DNA of 64,000 nt, taken from Zygnema cylindricum (Eukaryota; Streptophyta; Zygnematophyceae; Zygnematales; Zygnemataceae). Below, one piece after another: positions 12,590 through 21,561 of this stretch. A program made the translations under genes and the position numbers. The stretch lies in contig JBBHKE010003324.1 in the NCBI GenBank assembly GCA_037447655.1, positions 1 to 64,000 on the forward strand, written 5' to 3'. How positions within the stretch are numbered: the first letter of the stretch is position 1; every line of letters begins with the position of its first letter. The notes beneath the pieces were generated by a model. The model had not been told where the DNA came from. It did not search any database and was given only the letters and a program-made list of their open reading frames with translations.

Positions 12590-13830
12590 GTGACAATAGC
12601 AAATTGTGCATGGAAACGTGAAATGACAAAAACCTTGAATGTTTTAAAGAAACGCACTGTGAAATTGGTCAAAAGATTTCATAATCATGCTGTTGCTGTC
12701 GATGAAACAATTTCCGAATTGAAAAGTGAATTTAAAGTTGTTAAGGAAAATGGAAATGTTTCAAATTGGAAATTGGTTGAACTCATTAACTTAATTCAGA
12801 CTAAGAATGGTGTTAATGGCCAAAAGGGTGAGAGTAGTAAAAGGAAAGCCTGTTTTAGAGAAGATGATAATGATAGGCTTAAAAAGATATTTTAAATTGT
12901 TTGTTAGTGAGGCACCATCTTTTGATGGTAAGAAGATTGATGAGTTAGATGCTTGGATTTTTCATATGGAGTAGTATTTGGAATAAAGAAATAGTGATCG
13001 TGATGATTACACTTGTTTTGCTGTTAGCTGTCTAAAAGGTAATGCTCAGATTTGGTATTACACCCAAAAAAGGTCTAATTTGACTCCTGATAATGTTGAC
13101 TGGGAAGATTTTAAATCCGCGATCAAATCACGTTTCTTTTGTGTCACTTATAAATCGAGAATGGGAAAAAAATGGCTAAACAGTAAGCAAACTGGATCTG
13201 TGAAGGATTATATTGTGGAATTTGACTCGTCTAGCATTCATGTCATAGGTTTGACTGATAAAATGGCTAAGTTGCATTTTTTGAACTATCTGAATCCTGT
13301 ACTCAAATCAAAACTGAAACATCAAAAATTTAATAATATGAAGGAATTATAGGATAAGGCATTGGAATTAGAGGATCAGTTGGGGTATAATTGGGAAACT
13401 CGATCACTCAGGGGTAATTTCAATGAAGTATCAAAGTGGGGCGAGGAGGAATTTGTGGAAGAGGGTTTGAATGCGGGTCTTGTGAATATGCAGAATATCT
13501 AAGGGGAAATCAGAGGGGTGGACAGAGTGTTAATGCAAGAAATAAATTTCACAATAGAGGGGGATACATTAAGAGTCCTAAACTGAGTATTAATGCTCAA
13601 AAACCCAATCTTAGGATTCCCACATGCACTATATGTCAGAAAAGAGGTCATAGGGCATATAATTGTGCACAATTGAAGAAAATTAACTGTTATAATTGTG
13701 AAGAGGAGGGACATATCAGTACACAAAACCAAAAAATAAAGTCAGTTGTTTTAAATGCGGAGGTCTAGATCATTATGCTAAAGACAGTACAGATAAGGGA
13801 GATAAAGTTCAATAAAGGTAAAGGTCTTTA
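12590..13830 (+). pseudogene. Gypsy gag (capsid and nucleocapsid), broken
   Basis: Three frames must be joined. An N-terminal helical part occupies 12590-12895. A capsid-like core at about 12900-13400 carries the word NAQIWYY in SCLKGNAQIWYYTQ. A basic, glycine-rich tail follows with CCHC zinc knuckles: CTICQKRGHRAYNC (about 13624-13665) and CYNCEEEGHI, then a partial CFKCGGLDHYAKD in another frame (about 13755-13795). Gag would package the element RNA. Frameshifts near 12890 and 13400 and several stops inactivate it. Confidence 0.75.
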
Positions 13831-14032
13831 GGAAGATATTGCATTATACCTAGCTGAGCAAGAAGCCCAAGAGGTGGGAAATGGAAAGGACTAGCTGAAA
13901 GTCCTTAGTTGAGTCGACCAAATCCCAGGATTATGGAGTTAATTCTGAAAGGCAAGCTAATGAATCGATAGGCTAGGATAGCTGAATTTGTTATGATGCT
14001 TACTACACTCTATAGTTTGAACGATCCTACTG

Positions 14033-14263
14033 ATGAAATTCTTAACAACAGACAACAGACCTGTGTTAAGACAGTTAAGTAACGATAACACTAGACACAG
14101 TTTGATCAGATTCAAGTCTTTAGTGGAAGGGAAACCATTCAGAGTTATGGTAGATTCATGTGCTACATATAATTTTATTTCACATAAGTTTGTAAAGGAA
14201 AATAAAATTCCTACAGTCATTAGGGAAAAACCTTTGCATGTTCAGGTTGCAAAAGGTAATAAG
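14033..14263 (+). pseudogene. Gypsy aspartic protease, N-terminal part
   Basis: An open stretch encoding a retropepsin-like segment. The motif VDSCATYNFISHKFV stands where functional proteases have D-S/T-G-A, so the catalytic glycine is replaced by cysteine. The frame continues without loss across the copia composite: the residues before 14264 join those from 21562 (VAKGNK then STLDLHVDT), which confirms the insertion point. It would have cleaved the gypsy polyprotein but is inactive as read. Confidence 0.7.
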
Positions 14264-14470
14264 TGTTGAAATTTAAGTATTTTCTAGGTCTAGAGTTTGT
14301 AAATATAAAAAGGTAAAAAGGGGACAGTGACAGCCTGCCTCTAACTCTTCACTCAAGTCCCCACACTTGTCGCAGTCACTGAAGACTTGAGGAGGAGTTG
14401 GATCCATGGATGGCTAAGCTGTCCAAAGAGGACAGGAAGACCAATCTTGATAGAGTTATCTAAAAAGATT

Positions 14471-14541
14471 GACGGACCCAGGATTCGATCCTGGTACCTT
14501 CCTTCCGTCGTACTAGCCGTTAGCTTTAACCAATATGACTA
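14471..14541 (-). other. Antisense tRNA-like module in the LTR
   Basis: On the minus strand, TAGTCATATTGGTTAAAGC resembles a Pol III A box / tRNA D-arm. Downstream, CCAGGATCGAATCCTGG (14478-14494) is a perfect 5-bp T-arm stem with a 7-base ATCGAAT loop, close to B box GGTTCGAATCC and to the AUCGAAA loop of eukaryotic initiator tRNA. An outer stem GACGGA/TCCGTC encloses it. The A-to-B spacing is longer than in a normal tRNA and no 7-bp acceptor plus anticodon arm can be folded, so this is not a tRNA gene. Equivalent modules: 17525-17595, 20575-20645, about 24870-24950, 26381-26452, 31700-31775, 34250-34332 and 39107-39195 (minus), and 24461-24541, 44421-44495, 45705-45790 and 47898-47965 (plus, in reversed LTRs). 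Confidence 0.6.
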
Positions 14542-14834
14542 GAGCCAGTGCTAGAGTACGTTAGGTTTGATAAATATTTATATTTGTACACGTAGACTAG
14601 TTCGTATAACGGGAAATAGATACGCAATACATAGATACAGTTTTGTATAGTACGGAGTACGATTTAATGTATTTTATGAAACGGATACCGCGCATTTGTT
14701 TCGAACGCGAAACAAATATCGCGCGCGTATTTTCAACGACTAAAATTGTATCCGGTTTGATCGGACGGCCACGATTGGTGCCGCGATCACGGAACATGTA
14801 CTTTTGGCGTTTTTCAGCCATCGCCACGTAATGT

Positions 14835-14908
14835 GACACGTGGCGCGACAATGTTGGATTGCGGCGACTCCGGAGATTGCGGAAACAAATCCGGCTATGA
14901 CACGTGTC
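14835..14908. promoter_or_regulatory. Paired G-box/ABRE motifs in copia U3
   Basis: GACACGTGGC and GACACGTGTC lie 55 bp apart, upstream of the LTR TATA box. The first recurs in LTR2 (17889) and LTR3 (20939). Related ACGT cores occur at equivalent places in diverged LTRs: about 25193, 26692, 32027, 34569 and, reversed, about 24165 and 43998. In plants such motifs bind bZIP and bHLH factors, including ABA-response factors. Regulation is inferred. Confidence 0.55.
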
Positions 14909-15456
14909 GAGAATTTGGCCATGTTGTACAATGGCCGTACAGAAAGTACACCGGCACCTGTACTTTTCTGTACGACACAGTAATTTGATTGGTGCCGTAC
15001 TTCAGTAGATAGAGTTTTAGAGAGGGTTTAGGACTTAGAAAATTTTGGGTAGGCAGCTGCCTCTCCCAGAGAGCACCTTGTATAAATGGCAAACTTTGAT
15101 CAGCCATAACTATCAATTTACTTGACCATTCTCAGTGATTCTTTTTGCTGCGGACTCAGGGGTGTCCAGGCTACACAGGGGTGTAGTCGGTCAGAGTTTT
15201 TGTCTGCCAGGGTGGCTGCATTTCTAAGGGAAAGTCAAAGTGGGTGAATGTGTCCAAATCTCATATTCTAACTTTGCATTCTGTGGTGGAACTGAGCACA
15301 CAGAACGTGTTATTTCACAGGGGTGAATCTATATTGGGGTTCTGACTGTCAAGGGGTCAGTCACTTGGGTTTATATTAACTTGGAGTCGGCACTATCTAG
15401 ATTAGCTTCTTTTGGATCTGCATACTCTGAGGGCCAATGGAGGTCTCAGAGTTTCA

Positions 15457-15471
15457 GGTTATGGGCCCACC
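15457..15471 (+). promoter_or_regulatory. Half-tRNA primer-binding site, copia internal 1
   Basis: GGTTATGGGCCCACC abuts LTR1 and is a perfect 15-base complement of the anticodon stem-loop of plant initiator tRNA-Met (GGUGGGCCCAUAACC, from memory). This is the priming site of hemivirus-type copia elements, where an internally cut tRNA-iMet half is the primer. The gag start ATG (15461-15463) lies inside it, opposite the CAU anticodon. Equivalent sites: 18511-18525 (identical), 25814-25828 (one change), 27164-27178 (one change), 47021-47035 (minus, two changes). Confidence 0.85.
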
Positions 15472-16861
15472 ATCTAGGGTGCCTATGTTCGATGGAACAG
15501 ACTTCACTTATTGGGAGTTTACAATGGCGGGATTGCTTTTTGAGAAGCACTTATGGGGAATCGTTTCGGGACAAGTGAGATGTCCGCCACCTGGCTTTGG
15601 AGGAGCTTACTATGGAGATTCATCTGAGGCTGCCCAGAATATCATCCGGAGCTCAGATGCAACGGAAGGTGAAGGGAAGAATCTTTCCGTGGATGGGGAA
15701 ATAGGGGAGAAGGAAAAAGGGACACCTATGGTGAGGGGAGCTAGGCTCTCAGCTATGATACCACATGTAGGGATTAAAACTGAGGAAAATGACAGAAAAA
15801 TATGGGAATACAAAAACACTATAGCAAAACATCTCATACTTAGATATGTGTCTAAGTCGATAGCTATGACTCTTTTAAGTCTAACCAAGTCTTCAGAGAT
15901 ATGGGAAGTACTAATTCAGATTTATAAGAGTGAGACTATTCAGAGGCAGCAATTAGTAAAACAGGAAATAGATGCCTATGTTTATAAAGGCGGTAGCATG
16001 ATAGAGTTTTGCAATGATATTGCTGCGTTATATGTTGAGTTAGCTAGTGCGGGATGTGTAGAATCTGAGGAGGGTAAGATTAATACACTACTTATGAAAC
16101 TCCCAAGTGAGTACGAAAGCATTATTTATCGTATGCAGGCAAGGGATGGCTCCTCATGGACTTGGAGCTTTACCATGGGGATAATTCTTGTGAGGGAAAG
16201 CACTTTGGAGCTTCGAAGGGGAAAGGACAGGGTCAATGCTTTTTCAGCTGGTGGTGATTGGCGGAAGCGTGATGAGAGGAACGGTGGTGACGAGCGGAAG
16301 CGTGATGAGAGGAAGAAAGACAAAGGTAAACCTTATCGGAACTTTGGTGGAAAAAGAGGGAGAAGAAGAGACACGGGAGCTTTGAAAAAAGGGGTTTGCT
16401 TCTTTTGTAGGGAACCGGGTCATTATATGGAGGAATGCCCTTGTTTGGAAAAACTTAGAAGTTGGAATGTGGATGAGGAGGACGAAGAGGAAGAGGAGAA
16501 AGAGGATGAAGAAAAATTGGAGCTTCTTCACATCGGTAGAATGGGGAAGAGAGAAAAGTACACAGAAATTGGACGAAGGCAACAGTGTGCTTTTGGAGGT
16601 ATAAGGGAAGTAAAGAGAGAGGAGATACTTGAAGAAGTTCAAAATATTGAGGATAGTTTCATAGATATTTTGGAAACAGAAAACTGGTCGGCAAGGGAGA
16701 CTTCAACGGATTCCGAGGAAAGGGGAGAATTAATTCTAGAGGGGGTTTTAAAGGATAGGGGAGAAGAGAAATGTTTATTGGGAATAGAAAGTAATAGTGG
16801 AAAGAATTCCATGGGAGAGAGTGAGGGAAGTTCAGAAAATGGGGGTAACTATCATAGATAA
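15461..16861 (+). CDS. Copia gag polyprotein, intact reading frame (internal 1)
   Basis: A 466-residue frame from the ATG inside the primer site; an upstream in-frame ATG at 15437 lies in the LTR. The N-terminal part (MGPPSRVPMFDGTDFTYWEF) is the typical plant copia gag start, followed by the helical UBN2-type capsid region (about residues 120-260, with words such as EIWEVLIQIYKS and INTLLMKLP). A basic stretch follows, then one CCHC zinc knuckle CFFCREPGHYMEEC (about residues 313-326) and a long acidic tail (EEDEEEEEKEDEE). It would form virus-like particles and bind RNA. No protease follows. The C-terminal end overlaps the RNase H-like relic in the +1 frame. It is the only full-length gag in the window. 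Confidence 0.8.
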   Translation: MGPPSRVPMFDGTDFTYWEFTMAGLLFEKHLWGIVSGQVRCPPPGFGGAYYGDSSEAAQNIIRSSDATEGEGKNLSVDGEIGEKEKGTPMVRGARLSAMIPHVGIKTEENDRKIWEYKNTIAKHLILRYVSKSIAMTLLSLTKSSEIWEVLIQIYKSETIQRQQLVKQEIDAYVYKGGSMIEFCNDIAALYVELASAGCVESEEGKINTLLMKLPSEYESIIYRMQARDGSSWTWSFTMGIILVRESTLELRRGKDRVNAFSAGGDWRKRDERNGGDERKRDERKKDKGKPYRNFGGKRGRRRDTGALKKGVCFFCREPGHYMEECPCLEKLRSWNVDEEDEEEEEKEDEEKLELLHIGRMGKREKYTEIGRRQQCAFGGIREVKREEILEEVQNIEDSFIDILETENWSARETSTDSEERGELILEGVLKDRGEEKCLLGIESNSGKNSMGESEGSSENGGNYHR

Positions 16862-17279
16862 AAATATGAGTACGAAAGATGTAGATCTTATAAGGAACTT
16901 AGTGGGGACTAGTGTTTGTTGGGAATATTTGGGGGTGGATGGATTTGACGTTACTACTTGGTGTGATGTCACTTGTGAAGATGTGCCTGTAAAAGGGTTA
17001 GCATCTGGGTGTATGTTGCAGATTGGAGATGGGGCTGGCTGTTTGGATCGCAAGAGGGAAATCTGTTTGTGTGTGGATAAAAGAGTGATGAAGTGGATAA
17101 AATCTTTGCTCGAATTTATGAAAAATGGGATGTTAAATAAAATGTATGATCGACAAGATGAAATTATTTTTGGTCATCTAATACACTTTCTTAAATATAA
17201 AAATATTCGCTTGAAGCTTCATGAAGGAAAGAGGAAAAAGGGAAAGAAAAATATATATATATGTATTTGTTGTTTTTGA
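16797..17279 (+). pseudogene. RNase H-derived tail of non-autonomous copia (internal 1)
   Basis: An open frame of 160 codons. From about 16880 it aligns in order with the end of an intact copia pol (see 36322-38883): LVGT, then DVTTWCDV for DITTWSDA, GCMLQIGDGAGC for GYVLYVGDGACC, and MKWIKSLL for MWVKSLL. The first catalytic Asp is kept, but the STMEAEYMA and FCDNQAA motifs with the other acidic residues are lost, so RNase H activity is not expected. It starts in the +1 frame relative to gag because of one extra G near 16843; in internal 2 that G is absent and the two frames are continuous. The ancestor was probably a gag-RNase H fusion left by a large internal deletion. Confidence 0.7.
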
Positions 17280-17304
17280 TGGGAGTTGAAAGTAAGTAGA
17301 CTAG

Positions 17305-17317
17305 AAAATAAGGGGAG
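17305..17317 (+). other. Polypurine tract before LTR2
   Basis: AAAATAAGGGGAG directly precedes the TG of LTR2 and would prime plus-strand DNA synthesis. The same tract precedes LTR3 (20355-20367), the copia B 3' LTR (31505 side) and copia C LTR (38884-38896). A near copy precedes the copia A 3' LTR (34045-34057). Confidence 0.8.
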
Positions 17318-18510
17318 TGTTGAAATTTAAGTATTTTCTAGGTCTAGAGTTTGTAAATATAAAAAGGTAAAAAGGGGACAGTGACAGCCTGCCTCTAACT
17401 CTTCACTCAAGTCCCCACACTTGTCGCAGTCACTGAAGACTTGAGGAGGAGTTGGATCCATGGATGGCTAAGCTGTCCAAAGAGGACAGGAAGACCAATC
17501 TTGATAGAGTTATCTAAAAAGATTGACGGACCCAGGATTCGATCCTGGTACCTTCCTTCCGTCGTACTAGCCGTTAGCTTTAACCAATATGACTAGAGCC
17601 AGTGCTAGAGTACGTTAGGTTTGATAAATATTTATATTTGTACACGTAGACTAGTTCGTATAACGGGAAATAGATACGCAATACATAGATACAGTTTTGT
17701 ATAGTACGGAGTACGATTTAATGTATTTTATGAAACGGATACCGCGCATTTGTTTCGAACGCGAAACAAATATCGCGCGCGTATTTTCAACGACTAAAAT
17801 TGTATCCGGTTTGATCGGACGGCCACGATTGGTGCCGCGATCACGGAACATGTACTTTTGGCGTTTTTCAGCCATCGCCACGTAATGTGACACGTGGCGC
17901 GACAATGTTGGATTGCGGCGACTCCGGAGATTGCGGAAACAAATCCGGCTATGACACGTGTCGAGAATTTGGCCATGTTGTACAATGGCCGTACAGAAAG
18001 TACACCGGCACCTGTACTTTTCTGTACGACACAGTAATTTGATTGGTGCCGTACTTCAGTAGATAGAGTTTTAGAGAGGGTTTAGGACTTAGAAAATTTT
18101 GGGTAGGCAGCTGCCTCTCCCAGAGAGCACCTTGTATAAATGGCAAACTTTGATCAGCCATAACTATCAATTTACTTGACCATTCTCAGTGATTCTTTTT
18201 GCTGCGGACTCAGGGGTGTCCAGGCTACACAGGGGTGTAGTCGGTCAGAGTTTTTGTCTGCCAGGGTGGCTGCATTTCTAAGGGAAAGTCAAAGTGGGTG
18301 AATGTGTCCAAATCTCATATTCTAACTTTGCATTCTGTGGTGGAACTGAGCACACAGAACGTGTTATTTCACAGGGGTGAATCTATATTGGGGTTCTGAC
18401 TGTCAAGGGGTCAGTCACTTGGGTTTATATTAACTTGGAGTCGGCACTATCTAGATTAGCTTCTTTTGGATCTGCATACTCTGAGGGCCAATGGAGGTCT
18501 CAGAGTTTCA
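17318..18510 (+). repeat. Copia composite LTR2 (shared middle LTR)
   Basis: The middle LTR serves as 3' LTR of internal 1 and 5' LTR of internal 2. By eye it has the same sequence as LTR1. It follows a polypurine tract and is followed by a half-tRNA primer site, so both adjoining internal regions are complete at its borders. Confidence 0.9.
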
Positions 18511-18514
18511 GGTT

Positions 18515-19657
18515 ATGGGCCCACCATCTAGGGTGCCTATGTTCGATGGAACAGACTTCACTTATTGGGAGTTTACAATGGCGGGATTGCTTTTTGAGAA
18601 GCACTTATGGGGAATCGTTTCGGGACAAGTGAGATGTCCGCCACCTGGCTTTGGAGGAGCTTACTATGGAGATTCATCTGAGGCTGCCCAGAATATCATC
18701 CGGAGCTCAGATGCAACGGAAGGTGAAGGGAAGAATCTTTCCGTGGATGGGGAAATAGGGGAGAAGGAAAAAGGGACACCTATGGTGAGGGGAGCTAGGC
18801 TCTCAGCTATGGTACCACATGTAGGGATTAAAACTGAAGAAAATGACAGAAAAATATGGGAATACAAAAACACTATAGCAAAACATCTCATACTTAGATA
18901 TGTGTCTAAGTCAATAGCTATCACTCTTTTAAGTCTAACCAAGTCTTCAGAGATATGGGAAGCACTAAGTCAGATTTATAAGAGTGAGACTATTCAAAGG
19001 CAGCAATTAGTAAAACAAGAAATAAAGGCCTATGTTTATAAAGGCGGTAGCATGATAGAGTTTTGCAATGATATTGCTGCATTATATGTTGAGCTAGCTA
19101 GTGCGGGATATGTAGAATCTGAGGAGAGTAAGATTAATACACTACTTATGAAACTCCCAGATGAGTACGAAAACATCATTTGTCGTATGCAGGCACTTGA
19201 TGGTTCCTCATGGACTTGGAGCTTTACCATGGGGATAATTCTTGTGAGGGAAAGCACTTTGGAGCTTCGTAGGGGAAGTGACAGGGTGAATGCATTTATA
19301 GTTGGTGGTGATTGGCGGAAGCGTGATGAGAGGAACGGTGGTGACGAGCGGAAGCGTGATGAGAGGAAGAAACACAAAGGTAAACCTTATCGGAACTTTG
19401 GTGGAAAAAGAGGGAGTGGAAGAGACACAAGAGCTTTGAAAAAATGGGTTTGCTTCTTTTGTAGGGAACCGGGTCATTATATGGAGGAATGCTCTTGTTT
19501 GGAAAAACTTAGAAGTTGGAATGTGGATGAGGAGGACGAAGAGGAAGAGGAGAAAGAGGATGAAGAAAATTGGAGCTTCTTCACATCGGTAGAATGGGGA
19601 AGAGAGAAAAGTACACAAAAATTGCACGAAGGCAACAGTGTGCTTATGGAGGTATAA
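18515..19657 (+). pseudogene. Copia gag, internal 2, frameshifted
   Basis: Collinear with the gag at 15461-16861, with many substitutions. It includes the zinc knuckle CFFCREPGHYMEEC near 19451. One base is missing in the acidic tail (near 19568) relative to internal 1, which shifts the frame and ends translation early. A further in-frame stop lies near 19726. The first 240 bases match internal 1, as does most of the sequence after about 19760. Confidence 0.75.
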
Positions 19658-19829
19658 GAGAAGTAATGAGAGAGGAGATACTTGAGGGAGTTCAAAATAT
19701 TGAGGATAGTTTCATAGATATTTTGTAAACAGAAAACTGGTCGGAAAGGGAGACTTCAACGGATTCCGAGGAAAGGGGAGAATTAATTCTAGAGGGGGTT
19801 TTAAAGGATAGGGGAGAAGAGAAAGTTTA

Positions 19830-20339
19830 TTGGGAATAGAAAGTAATAGTGGAAAGAATTCCATGGGAGAGAGTGAGGGAAGTTCAGAAAATGGGGTAAC
19901 TATCATAGATAAAAATATGAGTACGAAAGATGTAGATCTTATAAGGAACTTAGTGGGGACTAGTGTTTGTTGGGAATATTTGGGGGTGGATGGATTTGAC
20001 GTTACTACTTGGTGTGATGTCACTTGTGAAGATGTGCCTGTAAAAGGGTTAGCATCTGGGTGTATGTTGCAGATTGGAGATGGGGCTGGCTGTTTGGATC
20101 GCAAGAGGGAAATCTGTTTGTGTGTGGATAAAAGAGTAATGAAGTGGATAAAATCTTTGCTCGAATTTATGAAAAATGGGATGTTAAATAAAATGTATGA
20201 TCGACAAGATGAAATTATTTTTGGTCATCTAATACACTTTCTTAAATATAAAAATATTCGCTTGAAGCTTCATGAAGGAAAGAGGAAAAAGGAAAGAAAA
20301 ATATATATATATGTATTTGTTGTTTTTGATGGGAGTTGA
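19830..20339 (+). pseudogene. RNase H-derived tail, internal 2, fused to end of gag
   Basis: An open frame of 169 codons. Its first 22 residues are the end of gag and the rest is the RNase H relic, in one frame because the extra G of internal 1 is absent. The relic is almost identical to that of internal 1. Catalytic acidic residues other than the first Asp are missing. Evidence that gag and relic were once one polyprotein. Confidence 0.7.
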
Positions 20340-20367
20340 AAGTAAGTAGACTAGAAAATAAGGGGAG

Positions 20368-21561
20368 TGTTGAAATTTAAGTATTTTCTAGGTCTAGAGT
20401 TTGTAAATATAAAAAGGTAAAAAGGGGACAGTGACAGCCTGCCTCTAACTCTTCACTCAAGTCCCCACACTTGTCGCAGTCACTGAAGACTTGAGGAGGA
20501 GTTGGATCCATGGATGGCTAAGCTGTCCAAAGAGGACAGGAAGACCAATCTTGATAGAGTTATCTAAAAAGATTGACGGACCCAGGATTCGATCCTGGTA
20601 CCTTCCTTCCGTCGTACTAGCCGTTAGCTTTAACCAATATGACTAGAGCCAGTGCTAGAGTACGTTAGGTTTGATAAATATTTATATTTGTACACGTAGA
20701 CTAGTTCGTATAACGGGAAATAGATACGCAATACATAGATACAGTTTTGTATAGTACGGAGTACGATTTAATGTATTTTATGAAACGGATACCGCGCATT
20801 TGTTTCGAACGCGAAACAAATATCGCGCGCGTATTTTCAACGACTAAAATTGTATCCGGTTTGATCGGACGGCCACGATTGGTGCCGCGATCACGGAACA
20901 TGTACTTTTGGCGTTTTTCAGCCATCGCCACGTAATGTGACACGTGGCGCGACAATGTTGGATTGCGGCGACTCCGGAGATTGCGGGAAACAAATCCGGC
21001 TATGACACGTGTCGAGAATTTGGCCATGTTGTACAATGGCCGTACAGAAAGTACACCGGCACCTGTACTTTTCTGTACGACACAGTAATTTGATTGGTGC
21101 CGTACTTCAGTAGATAGAGTTTTAGAGAGGGTTTAGGACTTAGAAAATTTTGGGTAGGCAGCTGCCTCTCCCAGAGAGCACCTTGTATAAATGGCAAACT
21201 TTGATCAGCCATAACTATCAATTTACTTGACCATTCTCAGTGATTCTTTTTGCTGCGGACTCAGGGGTGTCCAGGCTACACAGGGGTGTAGTCGGTCAGA
21301 GTTTTTGTCTGCCAGGGTGGCTGCATTTCTAAGGGAAAGTCAAAGTGGGTGAATGTGTCCAAATCTCATATTCTAACTTTGCATTCTGTGGTGGAACTGA
21401 GCACACAGAACGTGTTATTTCACAGGGGTGAATCTATATTGGGGTTCTGACTGTCAAGGGGTCAGTCACTTGGGTTTATATTAACTTGGAGTCGGCACTA
21501 TCTAGATTAGCTTCTTTTGGATCTGCATACTCTGAGGGCCAATGGAGGTCTCAGAGTTTCA
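20368..21561 (+). repeat. Copia composite LTR3
   Basis: 1194 bp, with one G inserted relative to LTR1 and LTR2 as the only difference noticed. It ends TTTCA and is followed by the ATAAG target duplication and the resumed gypsy protease frame. Confidence 0.9.

Larger units (their letters stand above)
14264..15456 (+). repeat. Copia composite LTR1
   Basis: TG...CA ends. A TATA-like TATAAAT at 15081-15087 suggests that transcription starts about 30 bp downstream, giving a U3 of about 850 bp and R-U5 of about 340 bp. U3 contains GACACGTGGC (14835-14844) and GACACGTGTC (14899-14908), ACGT-core G-box/ABRE-type motifs, and an antisense tRNA-like module (14471-14541). All short open frames inside it are repeated identically in LTR2 and LTR3 and are not genes. 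Confidence 0.9.
14264..21561 (+). mobile_element. Ty1/copia composite: three LTRs, two gag-only internal regions
   Basis: LTR1 14264-15456 (1193 bp), internal 1 15457-17317, LTR2 17318-18510 (1193 bp), internal 2 18511-20367, LTR3 20368-21561 (1194 bp). The whole block is bounded by one 5-bp target duplication, ATAAG (14259-14263 and 21562-21566). The LTRs start TGTTGAAA and end TTTCA and appear identical except for one extra G in LTR3 (near 20985), so the event is recent. The two internal regions differ at many scattered positions between about 15757 and 16850 while both edges match, so this is not a simple duplication of one internal region. Each has a half-tRNA primer site and a polypurine tract. 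No integrase or reverse transcriptase is encoded, so the family is non-autonomous. Confidence 0.9.

Noticed and set aside
14471-14541. True tRNA gene in the LTR (minus strand)
   Set aside because: A perfect T-arm is present, but no 7-bp acceptor stem or anticodon arm can be folded with normal spacing. It is reported as a tRNA-like module only.
14643-14831. 62-codon frame repeated at 17697 and 20747
   Set aside because: Identical because the LTRs are identical; it lies in U3, has no motif and is not maintained in diverged LTRs.
16244-16642. 132-codon minus-strand frame and similar frames at 19208 and 32919
   Set aside because: Antisense shadow of the charged gag region; serine/phenylalanine/leucine-rich as expected from the reverse strand of Glu/Lys codons.
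14264-21561. Pure assembly duplication
   Set aside because: The two internal regions differ at many positions and by single-base indels, and one target duplication encloses the block; long reads would still be needed to exclude it fully.
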